IMG/VR virus record: IMGVR_UViG_3300024518_004461
Span: 47,009 to 111,008 of that record
Length of the DNA: 64,000 nucleotides
Strand: one strand, 5' to 3'
DNA from: a virus
Shown here: positions 35,426 to 42,849 of the stretch, piece by piece
How the letters are laid out: every line of letters starts with the position of its first letter
Position numbering within the stretch: the stretch's first letter is position 1
Notes under the pieces: generated by a model
The model's database searches: none
What the model was told of the DNA's origin: nothing
The model's input: the letters and a program-made list of their open reading frames with translations, nothing else
Program-made: the position numbers and the translations under genes

Positions 35426-35635
35426 TTAATCTTTCTTCTGAACAAATGCGTAAAGCTTTTCAGCTTCAGCAATTATTTCTTCAGTTGTATAAGAAGGAAC
35501 AGCATTTCGCGCTCCATCGGGTTTGATCATTTCATTCTCAAAGTCGCGATTGCATTTATCACCTAGAATACCTTGCGCCATCCCAAGCAATCCTTCTCGA
35601 ATTTCATAACCATTTTTATTTTTATTTTCTGACAT
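35426..35635 (-). CDS. 69-residue protein encoded inside the tmRNA
   Basis: ATG 35635 has AAGGAGG 8 nt upstream; the frame from 35674 would use the leader. The protein (MSENKNKNGYEIREGLLGMA) is helical and soluble-looking, with TTEEIIAEAEKLYAFVQKKD at the end, and resembles small conserved proteins of T4-like marine phages. Its TAA stop is 2 nt from the 3' strand of tmRNA helix 2. It has its own promoter at 35685-35714. Function unknown. Confidence 0.75.
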   Translation of the reverse strand: MSENKNKNGYEIREGLLGMAQGILGDKCNRDFENEMIKPDGARNAVPSYTTEEIIAEAEKLYAFVQKKD

Positions 35636-35684
35636 AATAAATGTCCTCCTTTGTGTGTGTGTGTTTCTTACCATCCATATTCGT

Positions 35685-35714
35685 ATTATACGCTCGAAAT
35701 TGGATGGTTGTCAA
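35685..35714 (-). promoter_or_regulatory. Consensus sigma-70 promoter inside the tmRNA
   Basis: Perfect TTGACA (35709-35714) and perfect TATAAT (35685-35690) with an 18-nt spacer on the minus strand. The leader to the 35635 start contains a GT-repeat and the AAGGAGG site. It would also produce transcripts containing only the 3' half of the tmRNA. Confidence 0.85.
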
Positions 35715-35927
35715 CACGGCTTATTGGGTAACAAGGAAAACCGTAAAAACCCCGCTTTGATGCTTACGCAGCCAAAGTTAATGCAACATTATCGTTAGCA
35801 ATTATTTGTTTTAAGCCTTTTAGTGTTTGCTCATACACCCTTGCACAAATCTATCTCGACACCGTGTCGAACCCAGTTCACCCCCGTAGTAATAAGTATA
35901 TCATAATAATATAATGTCCTAAAGTTT

Positions 35928-36530
35928 TTATTTCCCACCGTGGGGTTCATCTTGTAGAGAGGCAAGAATATCGTCAATCCATACTGTGTTTGATATAAAA
36001 TTGTATAAGCGATTAACCACCCGAAAATCGCCACACTTCTTATTATCCCAGTGAGCTTTTTTGAGGTGAGATGAGTGAAAAGAAAATCCGCACGAGGCAA
36101 TATCTCCCATGACAATTTTATTACCAAAGGAATGTGTTGGAATAGCCTTCCCCCGGTTAGGGAATTTTACTTTCCAAATATATAGAGTGTCTTTGTTATT
36201 GTTTTTTTCTATGTTTGTCGCTAGCGTTTCTAAGGAACCAGTTGTAGGCAAGTGATCATCGTCATCTAAGAACATTATCCATCCATTCTCTATTTCTTTA
36301 TACATCTCATTAAAATATAAATTATATGGAAAATGTTTAAAATTTTTCTTTTTTTCTCTCTTTACCTGTATGTAATCGGTGGAATTTATATATCCTAGTG
36401 ATGACTCATTATCTATACATAAAATATGACGATAATTTTTATAACTCTGTGAGGAAACACTTTCTTCACACTTTATAAAATACTCTTTACGGTGTGTCCT
36501 TGTAAGTATGTTTATTAAAGGACGCTTCAT
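35928..36530 (-). CDS. Glycosyltransferase, GT2
   Basis: About 200 residues from ATG 36530 (MKRPLINILTRTHRKEYF); longer frames would run into the tRNA. NILTRTHRKEYFIKCEESV is the donor-binding start, HILCIDNESS follows, and WIMFLDDDDHLPTTGSLETL carries the metal-binding DDD. It is separated from the main glycan island by the nuclease-tmRNA region. Confidence 0.75.
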   Translation of the reverse strand: MKRPLINILTRTHRKEYFIKCEESVSSQSYKNYRHILCIDNESSLGYINSTDYIQVKREKKKNFKHFPYNLYFNEMYKEIENGWIMFLDDDDHLPTTGSLETLATNIEKNNNKDTLYIWKVKFPNRGKAIPTHSFGNKIVMGDIASCGFSFHSSHLKKAHWDNKKCGDFRVVNRLYNFISNTVWIDDILASLQDEPHGGK

Positions 36531-36540
36531 ATTCATATAA

Positions 36541-36612
36541 GCGAATGGCGGGGTTCGAACCCGCAACTTTCAGATTGGAAATCTGACACTCTGCCAGTTG
36601 AGCTACATTCGC
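36541..36612 (-). tRNA. tRNA-Gly (TCC)
   Basis: A complete cloverleaf: acceptor GCGAATG/CATTCGC, D-arm GCTC/GAGT, anticodon stem TCAGA/TCTGA with loop TTTCCAA (anticodon TCC), T-arm GCGGG TTCGAAC CCCGC. The discriminator base is U and CCA is not encoded. It reads GGA codons, common in an AT-rich genome. Confidence 0.93.
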
Positions 36613-36660
36613 AAAAAAAAAAAAAACAATAAGATTGTTACTTATTCACAGTAACAAAGC
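36613..36660 (-). terminator. Possible hairpin terminator before the tRNA
   Basis: On the minus strand TTGTTACT and AGTAACAA can pair around a short loop (36655-36633), followed by TCTTATTG and a run of 13 T directly before the tRNA 5' end. The gap between stem and T-run makes it atypical. The rest of 36613-36778 holds no convincing gene; a 28-codon frame (36677-36763) lacks a ribosome site. Confidence 0.4.
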
Positions 36661-36778
36661 TAGGCTCGTTTCAATACTAACATAAGTTAGTTTGGTTAGC
36701 TTCAACAGAGCCATTGAAGCACTCGAATATCACATCAGAAAACTGCTTTATCTTATTGCCCATAAACTAATTTCTATT

Positions 36779-37156
36779 CTAAACGTCTTTGACCCCCTTG
36801 TCAAGTGTTTGTTCAAAATAGTCGTCAATCTTATATCTATTTATAGTTTTCTTCATAGATAATTCGTTCAGACCAAGAAACCTCGCGGCTTCTCGCTTTG
36901 AACGTGTTGCGGATAAAGCATACTTCAATACCGCATCTTTTACAATGTTTGGGATAGAATACCAAAGTGGTAATCCATATAATTTTTTATTAAAAGAAGA
37001 CTTGGCGGTCAGTTCCAATTTTAGACCAATAACTTCTTCAAGGGAAAGAGCATTGAATAGAATCTCAAACTCCTCACTAGACTTTCCTTGTTTTCTTAAT
37101 CTATTAGAAATAGAGTAGTCTTTATTCCGTCCATCATTTCTTTTCAGATTCGCCAT
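36779..37156 (-). CDS. Fis-type helix-turn-helix protein
   Basis: A 125-residue basic protein. ATRSKREAARFLGLNELSMK (about 83-102) is a Fis/HTH_8-type helix-turn-helix, preceded by GLPLWYSIPNIVKDAVLKYAL. The pattern (small protein with C-terminal Fis HTH) recurs in T4-like phages as a presumed regulator. It overlaps the neighbour by 23 nt. Confidence 0.68.
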   Translation of the reverse strand: MANLKRNDGRNKDYSISNRLRKQGKSSEEFEILFNALSLEEVIGLKLELTAKSSFNKKLYGLPLWYSIPNIVKDAVLKYALSATRSKREAARFLGLNELSMKKTINRYKIDDYFEQTLDKGVKDV

Positions 37157-37412
37157 TAGCTACACCCAGTATACCATAACCCGCGATGTCTTTAAACGGA
37201 TTTTCTCCAAACGCATCTTTTTTAGTTGCAATTCTAAACAGCTTATCAATGATGCGAGTAATAGCCAGCATATCTTTATATTGTTCTGGCTCAATTCCAT
37301 TTGGATATAGAATCTTTAAAATTTTTTCTGACTTTAGGAAAGAGCTTCCATAAGCAGCATCTTTTTCGTCAACAAGTTTACCAATTTCAGTAGCAATTTT
37401 TTCGAACTTCAT
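37134..37412 (-). CDS. Conserved phage protein, nucleotide-modification-associated type
   Basis: About 92 residues from ATG 37412 (MKFEKIATEIGKLVDEKDAA). The longer frame from 37523 overlaps the acidic tail of the large gene. The order EKDAAYGSSF, LYPNGIEPEQYKDMLAITRI, DKLFRIATKKDAFGENPFKD and IAGYGIL is a recurring pattern in phage proteins of the DUF1599-like group. Role unknown. Confidence 0.7.
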   Translation of the reverse strand: MKFEKIATEIGKLVDEKDAAYGSSFLKSEKILKILYPNGIEPEQYKDMLAITRIIDKLFRIATKKDAFGENPFKDIAGYGILGVANGESEKK

Positions 37413-37431
37413 GAAGTTAAGGATACTATTA

Positions 37432-40062
37432 TTATAGATCGAAGTCAAGTTCTTCTTCATCACCTTCTTCTTCAGTTCCAAGATCTTCTTCTTCACTAGC
37501 TTCTGCATCAATTTCTTCCTCATCAGATTCTACTTTCTCTTCTTCATATTCATCAGTTGTCGGTTCAATAACTTCACCAAGTTCTTTTTCCCACTTATCA
37601 AAATAAAGTTTTAGATTCGTAATCAAATAATCTTGGAAAGTTTTTTGATCCTCGTCATCACTTAGGGTGTTGTATGATTCTAGGATTTGTTTTTCTATGG
37701 AGTCAAACGATTGCGCGGCCAGTTTTGCTCCGGTTGCGTTTGCTTCTTCATCTTGTTTTTCCTTGTCTTCTTCTTCATCATCGCTCTCGATACCTGGGTC
37801 AATATCAATAAATTTATCGTCATCTGTTATATCAATTTCAATTTCTTCATCAATCTCAATAAATTCTTCACTGGATGTTCCATCGGTACTCATTTCAGTG
37901 GCTTGACTATTTATGTTCGCGGTTTCTAAAGCAGTATTGACAGAAGAAACTAATTGAGAACGAAAAGCATCCCGCTGTTCTTGTTTTGTGGTCAATGATT
38001 TATAATCTTGCTCAACCCCAGGAAGGATACTTTTCAATAAGTCTTCCAGAAAATTAATAGCAGTGGATGCGTGTGGCACTCGGTCTGCTTCGTTTTCTAG
38101 AATAAGTTTTTGAATAACTCCTCGCAAAACGTCTTCTTCCACCTTTACTTTTTTATCTGCTTTGGCGATGATTTTGCGGATTGCTTCTCTTAGAATTGTC
38201 TCTTTCATAAAAGTATTCCTATCGATATAGTGTTCTTTAATTTTTTTAGTCATAATGCTCCAAGCCTTTTTCTTATCTTTAAGATTCTTTAAGGGTATAT
38301 ATTTAGCAAAAGATTTAAAATCGTTATTAGCGATAATCTCTCGCATTTCAGTTCCAGATATTCCACCACCAAACATAGGAGTGTTTATCATTTCTATAGA
38401 TAATCCCAAGTCTCTTTTGTCTGCGAAGCTTTGAGCACGATCAAAGCGTGTGTCTTTTTCGTCTTTCTCACCCTTGCCAAGAAAAACTGTCTCCTCATTG
38501 TTGAGAGTTTCTAGATAGTCATATACTGAAGCCACGGGTGTACCTTTATCAGATATCATTACTGACATTCTATCACCAATTCCATTAGCCTTTATATAAA
38601 GTTGCCACAACTTTAAAGATTGATCGGCGTTTACCTCTATTGTCTTCGTTTTATCTGTGGAATATCCCTCACGGGACTTAGGAGATATTATTACGATGAC
38701 TTCATCTGCTCCACTGTCCAATAAATGTTTCGCTCCCAAAAAATGACCAGCATGTGGTGGTTTGAAACCACCAGGATGAATACCTATCGTCCTTCCAGAT
38801 TCTTGTTCTAGCATAACTTCTTTTTGTAGGGCGGGAATCTTACCGCGACCATATTTGAATATTCCTAATATTTGATTTGCTGGCGCAAAGTTTCCTGTAA
38901 ACTTATAAGTCACCCCATCCCAATCAAATACAAATCCTTCGGTTGCTGTACTAATGTTTTCTGCTTTACCAATCTTTTCCAAATGCTTACGAACCACATC
39001 CATTACATCATCACGATTAGAACCATTGATTGCATCTATTGCGATTCCAACTTCACCAGCCAAACGCTTTACTTCGGAATCATTATCCAAAATAAATGCA
39101 CTCTCTAAGCCTCTCAACATTTCTACCGAGAAGTCATGAATTGTTTTCTCTAGTGGACCAATCACTTCTCCCATGATTTTCTTTCCACCTTTCACAAAGG
39201 AATTTATTTCTGCTTTTGCTTCTTTATCAAGTCCTTTGGTAATAGTAGTAACTTTAATTCCTTTTTCACCAGCGATTCTTCGTATCAACATATCTTTACG
39301 AGCATCATCGAGCATGGGAAACTTATTAGCGATTATAGGTGACAATCGTGCATTGACAAAATCACCAATAGTGCTTCCGTCTGACAGGCCAACACTAGAG
39401 ATTATTTTATTGATTCTCTGATCTGCTTTCTTTAAGGCTGCATCGTTCTCAAGGCTCTGTAGGTTCTTGATGGCGTTCATTTGTACCGTAAAGTCTTCAG
39501 CCGCTTCGGATTGCTGAACTCCTTCTAACGCATTTTGCAAAACAGCCACATTGTTGGATACATCAGTATCTTTTATATTTCCAGTTTCGCGATCAAATTC
39601 AGAATGACCTTTCTGATGAATAACTAAAGATCGAGTATCATAGTTGATAACATTTGGATTCGCCGGGTCCATAATTTCAGCATTATAAAAAATATTGGCG
39701 TCTTCTCCAAATATTTCTCTTTGTTCTTCGGGGGATAACTGGCTTATTACCTTTTCAAAGGCATCAAAAGAATCAACAAAGGCTTTTTCTAACGCACCCC
39801 GATCAGCAAACTTACTCGCAAGTTGCATAGCGTCCATTCCACCTGTTTTTATATTACCTTTGTTCCGGGCTGCTTTCGCTTTGCCATCTTTTACGGAATA
39901 AGAAATAAAAAGGTTTTGACCATCGGTCTTTTCTGTTCCTTTGAGTTCTCCGCTTGATGCGGTATCAAATATTTTTTTTATTTCACCAAAGGATAAATCT
40001 GGATTATCATATAGGTGATTGAGATGACCGTATAATCCACCCTCTAGTAATAGCGATGACAT
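37432..40062 (-). CDS. Ligase-like / cytidylyltransferase fusion with acidic C-terminus
   Basis: An 876-residue protein. The N-terminal half has nucleotidyltransferase/ligase motifs: I GTEKTDGQNLFISY (about 43-56, Lys of KTDG), III NIFYNAEIMDP, IV EGFVFDWDGV (about 375) and V YKFTGNF. Next is a PF01467-type domain: IHPGGFKPPHAGHFLGAKHL (about 430-449, HxGH) and ISGTEMRE (about 569). From residue about 619 (MKETILREAIRKII) the chain is helical, then extremely acidic. An RNA-ligase-like plus NMN/cytidylyl-type pairing suggests end repair or cofactor chemistry, possibly carried in the virion. A ribosome-site-like AGGA precedes internal ATG 38208. Confidence 0.7.
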   Translation of the reverse strand: MSSLLLEGGLYGHLNHLYDNPDLSFGEIKKIFDTASSGELKGTEKTDGQNLFISYSVKDGKAKAARNKGNIKTGGMDAMQLASKFADRGALEKAFVDSFDAFEKVISQLSPEEQREIFGEDANIFYNAEIMDPANPNVINYDTRSLVIHQKGHSEFDRETGNIKDTDVSNNVAVLQNALEGVQQSEAAEDFTVQMNAIKNLQSLENDAALKKADQRINKIISSVGLSDGSTIGDFVNARLSPIIANKFPMLDDARKDMLIRRIAGEKGIKVTTITKGLDKEAKAEINSFVKGGKKIMGEVIGPLEKTIHDFSVEMLRGLESAFILDNDSEVKRLAGEVGIAIDAINGSNRDDVMDVVRKHLEKIGKAENISTATEGFVFDWDGVTYKFTGNFAPANQILGIFKYGRGKIPALQKEVMLEQESGRTIGIHPGGFKPPHAGHFLGAKHLLDSGADEVIVIISPKSREGYSTDKTKTIEVNADQSLKLWQLYIKANGIGDRMSVMISDKGTPVASVYDYLETLNNEETVFLGKGEKDEKDTRFDRAQSFADKRDLGLSIEMINTPMFGGGISGTEMREIIANNDFKSFAKYIPLKNLKDKKKAWSIMTKKIKEHYIDRNTFMKETILREAIRKIIAKADKKVKVEEDVLRGVIQKLILENEADRVPHASTAINFLEDLLKSILPGVEQDYKSLTTKQEQRDAFRSQLVSSVNTALETANINSQATEMSTDGTSSEEFIEIDEEIEIDITDDDKFIDIDPGIESDDEEEDKEKQDEEANATGAKLAAQSFDSIEKQILESYNTLSDDEDQKTFQDYLITNLKLYFDKWEKELGEVIEPTTDEYEEEKVESDEEEIDAEASEEEDLGTEEEGDEEELDFDL

Positions 40063-40064
40063 TT

Positions 40065-40325
40065 CTATTCCTTGGACGTGTCCTGTTCTTGTAGTAGTTG
40101 ATTTTCTTCTTGAAGAATTTGGTTTTCTCGCTGTAAGCGATTAGACGCTTTTCTAATTTCGTTCAATTGATGTTTCATAAGCTCAATGCGCTTACTCTCT
40201 CTCATAGATCTGGGTTTAATCATTCCCAGGCTTTCTTTAAGAGACTGAACCCATACGCTAATATCCGGCGTGACCCCTTCATTAAGTATAAACTCTTTCC
40301 ACCGATTGTTGAGATTATTAATCAT
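40065..40325 (-). CDS. Coiled-coil protein
   Basis: An 86-residue protein with a long heptad-like C-terminal helix (QRENQILQEENQLLQEQ). No further motif. It sits between the peptidase-like gene (8-nt overlap) and the ligase fusion gene, and may join one of them in a complex. Confidence 0.65.
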   Translation of the reverse strand: MINNLNNRWKEFILNEGVTPDISVWVQSLKESLGMIKPRSMRESKRIELMKHQLNEIRKASNRLQRENQILQEENQLLQEQDTSKE

Positions 40326-41208
40326 TTTTTTTCGAATATCCCCAACGGTTCATCAAAGCTTCATGGGTTCTATGTCTTGCTTTTTCGCGAATGTCGTGAG
40401 TTTTTGGAAAGTAAGTTTCATATTGTTTATCTTTTTTGCCTTTTTCAAACTCATCGTCTTCTTCTTCTTCTTCACGCTCATCAGCTTTATCGCCACCACC
40501 GGGAGTTTTGGCTTCCCTTTCCTCGCTTTCCGAAACTCCCTGAAAAGGTTCGTCTTTTTCTTCATCAGGCTTATTAGAAGTTACGACGCCGCCCAGCGCA
40601 GAGGCGACAGCCGCTTCATCACCTTCTTCTCCACCTTCAACCCTTTCGCAAGGTGCGGGGTTGTCTTCTGAACAAGCCTCATTATCTTCTTTAACTGTGA
40701 TTAACATTTCTTTCACCAGTCCACGAATAACCTCGCGTAGTTTTGTTTCTTTGTCTTCCATTAGTTTTTCTCCCATAATTGAAGTATCAGTAAATAGTTT
40801 CGAACTATCATTACGTTTATAATTATCTTCCCAGTCACGAAAGATTAAATTGCCTGTTTCATAGGCTTCTCGTTCCATTTCCCGCAAGTGACCATCTTCT
40901 TGCGCGTATCCTTCTACGGTTGCCAAGCCTTCATTGAAGTCTCCGCGACAATTTTGGGAATGATGAACCAATTCATGAGACAATGATCGCATAATATCTT
41001 TAACATGCCTACCCTGTGTATACAACCCAATTTTATGACTTGCCGGATCATAATAAGCTGTTTTGCCAAGAGGATTGTTAGAATTTTCTTCGTTTGTTAG
41101 AATAACAATTTTGGCATCAGGATTAAATCCCAATGTGTCTTTAGAAGCTTCGTATAAACTCTTTATTAAAGGTTGTACTGCCGAAAGCCGGTCGAATTCA
41201 TTCTTCAT
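40318..41208 (-). CDS. HExxH metallopeptidase-like protein with acidic C-terminal part
   Basis: About 296 residues from ATG 41208 (a GTG directly upstream is also in frame). MRSLSHELVHHSQNCRG (about 74-90) is an HExxH zinc motif and EMEREAYETGN a likely third ligand. From residue about 150 the chain changes to LREVIRGLVKEML, then a long acidic, Gly-rich, disordered-looking stretch. An AACTATTTA motif and GGGAG lie before internal ATG 40761, so a 147-residue C-terminal product is possible. Peptidase plus internal acidic product recalls prohead protease/scaffold genes. Confidence 0.65.
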   Translation of the reverse strand: MKNEFDRLSAVQPLIKSLYEASKDTLGFNPDAKIVILTNEENSNNPLGKTAYYDPASHKIGLYTQGRHVKDIMRSLSHELVHHSQNCRGDFNEGLATVEGYAQEDGHLREMEREAYETGNLIFRDWEDNYKRNDSSKLFTDTSIMGEKLMEDKETKLREVIRGLVKEMLITVKEDNEACSEDNPAPCERVEGGEEGDEAAVASALGGVVTSNKPDEEKDEPFQGVSESEEREAKTPGGGDKADEREEEEEDDEFEKGKKDKQYETYFPKTHDIREKARHRTHEALMNRWGYSKKND

Positions 41209-41221
41209 CACTATAAATAGT

Positions 41222-41518
41222 TCAGTAAAGAAGGAAAATCATATATCCCCACCACATCATCAACAATCCATAAACAAAAGTAAGAAAATACAGGATAAAA
41301 GGAATTATTTTGGTCTTATTGTTTTTGTAAAGGGCCCAAACACAAAAATTTACAACAACGAGTTTATAAAAAATGAAAAGGTAGTGGTTGCTTTGCAATA
41401 GCGAATCCATTAAGGGGTTGGCTTCGCATAGAGCACCAAATTTTATGTATTTTAGCGTAAAAAATGCGTCAATGGCGTTGAAGACTGTGAGAAGCATCAA
41501 CGCAATTGGCAATCGCAT
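41222..41518 (-). CDS. Small polytopic membrane protein (DUF5658-like)
   Basis: About 98 residues with three hydrophobic helices. TVFNAIDAFFTLKYIKFGAL then EANPLMDSLL and FIFYKLVVVN is the DUF5658-type pattern (D-x-FTL, EANP, later Lys). A GTG at 41536 overlapping the upstream stop is an alternative start. Likely inner membrane; function unknown. Confidence 0.65.
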   Translation of the reverse strand: MRLPIALMLLTVFNAIDAFFTLKYIKFGALCEANPLMDSLLQSNHYLFIFYKLVVVNFCVWALYKNNKTKIIPFILYFLTFVYGLLMMWWGYMIFLLY

Positions 41519-41535
41519 TTTTTTGGAAATTAGCA

Positions 41536-41754
41536 CTATAATTTTATGATGATACAACCATCCACTTCATTTTCAGGGAGGTCATCTTTCTCGATGGGTC
41601 TTAAAGGTGGTTCGGGCAAAGGAGCATACAAACGTTCGCGATGATCTTCAAGACTTTTTTTGCGCTTGCGCTCCTCCTCGATTAAAACTTCGATTGGAAC
41701 GTCTTCCCAAGGTTTTTTTCTATTACCCACATTTGTAACTATATCCCAAAACAT
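41536..41754 (-). CDS. Small charged protein, unknown
   Basis: A 72-residue protein (MFWDIVTNVGNRKKPWEDVP) with a Lys/Glu/Arg helix and a Pro-rich stretch (LPEPPLRP). An AGGGTGG ribosome site lies before the ATG. No function can be assigned. Confidence 0.6.
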   Translation of the reverse strand: MFWDIVTNVGNRKKPWEDVPIEVLIEEERKRKKSLEDHRERLYAPLPEPPLRPIEKDDLPENEVDGCIIIKL

Positions 41755-41769
41755 ACAACCACCCTTTTT

Positions 41770-42003
41770 TTATGATTCTTTTTGTATTTCCGATAACATA
41801 AAGTTCTCGGTTGAACCATCTGTTTTACGAATGCGAGCAAATACAAAACAACGATTTGCCCTCATCTTTTCATTATAAATTTTTATTATATAACCATATT
41901 CTTTGGTATTCCCTAGGTGAGCCCACGAAACTAAATCACCAACCTTAAAAATATCTAAATATCGGCTACCAAAGGCATCGCCATCTTCTACTTGTTTGCC
42001 CAT
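41770..42003 (-). CDS. SH3/KOW-like small protein, stray member of the array family
   Basis: About 77 residues from ATG 42003. FKVGDLVSW...YGYIIKIYNE and the later FARIRKTDGS follow the family layout seen at 52367-58815 (xxGDLV, then YG(I/V)(I/V)xx), but the C-terminal ELIAKAK is replaced. It is a separate copy about 10 kb from the array. Confidence 0.65.
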   Translation of the reverse strand: MGKQVEDGDAFGSRYLDIFKVGDLVSWAHLGNTKEYGYIIKIYNEKMRANRCFVFARIRKTDGSTENFMLSEIQKES

Positions 42004-42449
42004 TGAATATAGGTATAAACACACTTGGCTGTTAAGTCATTATACCTCTCCTCACTATAATATAATGATAAGCGATCTGCTAGTTTCTTTCCTCGTCGCC
42101 ATGCTTCGAGTTCTTCCGATATGCAATCCACTTTATATTTGGGGCTACGCGCTAATTGTTTATTAGTGGTGGCATAAGCATACATCCTTGCTGTGGCTGG
42201 ATATGCTTTCTCGTAGTTTTCCCAGTTTGATTGAATAAGCAAGTGACCACATTCATGTAATAAAGAATAAAATTGTTTTTCTATTCCTTGGCGTGTGCTT
42301 ATGTTTATAAGCTTGCTAGATGGTAACATTTCGTCTTGATTAAGATAATCTAGATCAAGTGTCCACCCTTTTTTAATAAGCCACAACGTAAGCTCGCCCA
42401 TTCCGGCTTCAAATAGTTTCTTTTCTAGTTCCTTGTCTAATATAGTCAT
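41988..42449 (-). CDS. Small zincin-like protein
   Basis: About 153 residues from ATG 42449 with GGAGG directly upstream. YSLLHECGHLLIQSNWENYE (about 61-80) carries an HExxH-type zinc motif (HECGH). ISEELEAWRRGKKLADRL follows with possible Glu ligand. Similar short zincins occur in many phages without known substrate. A strong promoter is at 42475. Confidence 0.68.
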   Translation of the reverse strand: MTILDKELEKKLFEAGMGELTLWLIKKGWTLDLDYLNQDEMLPSSKLINISTRQGIEKQFYSLLHECGHLLIQSNWENYEKAYPATARMYAYATTNKQLARSPKYKVDCISEELEAWRRGKKLADRLSLYYSEERYNDLTAKCVYTYIQWANK

Positions 42450-42474
42450 CACCCCTCCTAATTTGGGTAATACT

Positions 42475-42503
42475 ATTATGACAGAGAATCCCCTTGAGGT
42501 CAA
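42475..42503 (-). promoter_or_regulatory. Sigma-70-type promoter
   Basis: TTGACC (42498-42503), 17-nt spacer and CATAAT (42475-42480) on the minus strand, 26 nt before the 42449 start. Confidence 0.75.
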
Positions 42504-42548
42504 GGATAATCATTTATTAGGAATTTTTAGTTTATTAAGATTAATAAA

Positions 42549-42833
42549 TTAGGAGCAAATAGTCATAATAATACTATGACCGCTAATGTTTCCTGAATTG
42601 TTGGGAGTTGTATCCATTATCCCTGGCGTGGGATTCAGGACTAAGCCAGAATAATAACACCAGAATTCATTGGTGTCGTCATATACTCGTTGATAATAAG
42701 TGTTCTCGCAGCCACCACCAGATTGTAATTCAGCAGCACCACCGGATGGTGGTTGTCCCGAATAAACCCATTTTACTCCTTCTTCGATTCCTACAAAGCT
42801 TGAATCTATCGTGATTACATCAACTGCGGACAT
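42549..42833 (-). CDS. Small structural-type protein
   Basis: A 94-residue protein with Gly/Ser/Asn-rich, beta-type composition (GGGCENTYYQRVYDDTNEFW). It follows four similar low-charge proteins and probably belongs to the same virion surface set. A TATAAAATA box lies just upstream. Confidence 0.6.
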   Translation of the reverse strand: MSAVDVITIDSSFVGIEEGVKWVYSGQPPSGGAAELQSGGGCENTYYQRVYDDTNEFWCYYSGLVLNPTPGIMDTTPNNSGNISGHSIIMTICS

Positions 42834-42849
42834 TTTTATTCACCATATT

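Larger units (their letters stand above)
35358..35885 (-). ncRNA. ssrA: tmRNA (ssrA) with a protein gene inside its body
   Basis: The 5' end reads GGGGGTGAACTGGGTTCGACA (35885-35865) and the 3' end has a T-arm (35382-35366, stem TGCGG/CCGCA) followed by CACCTCC and A. GGGGGTG and CACCTCC form a 7-bp acceptor stem with a G3-U70 wobble, the alanine identity element. Helix 2 forms between 35854-35833 and 35424-35398 (21 of 22 positions pair, counting G-U). The tag frame (35799-35764) encodes ANDNVALTLAA then TAA. CCA is not encoded. A sigma-70 promoter and the 69-residue gene 35426-35635 occupy the position where pseudoknots 2-4 normally lie, making the total span 528 nt. Confidence 0.88.

Noticed and set aside
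35358-35885. Group I or II intron inside the tmRNA
   Set aside because: The inserted part is only about 290 nt and is filled by a promoter and a small gene; no intron core or homing endonuclease is visible.
36677-36763. 28-codon frame (MGNKIKQFSDVIF) between the HTH gene and tRNA
   Set aside because: No ribosome site and no recognisable pattern; the stretch is more likely an untranslated spacer with a hairpin.
40167-40671. Two overlapping plus-strand frames of about 135 codons rich in Phe and Leu
   Set aside because: They are antisense to the acidic, Glu-rich minus-strand coding region; reverse complements of GAA/GAT-rich DNA give such hydrophobic text.
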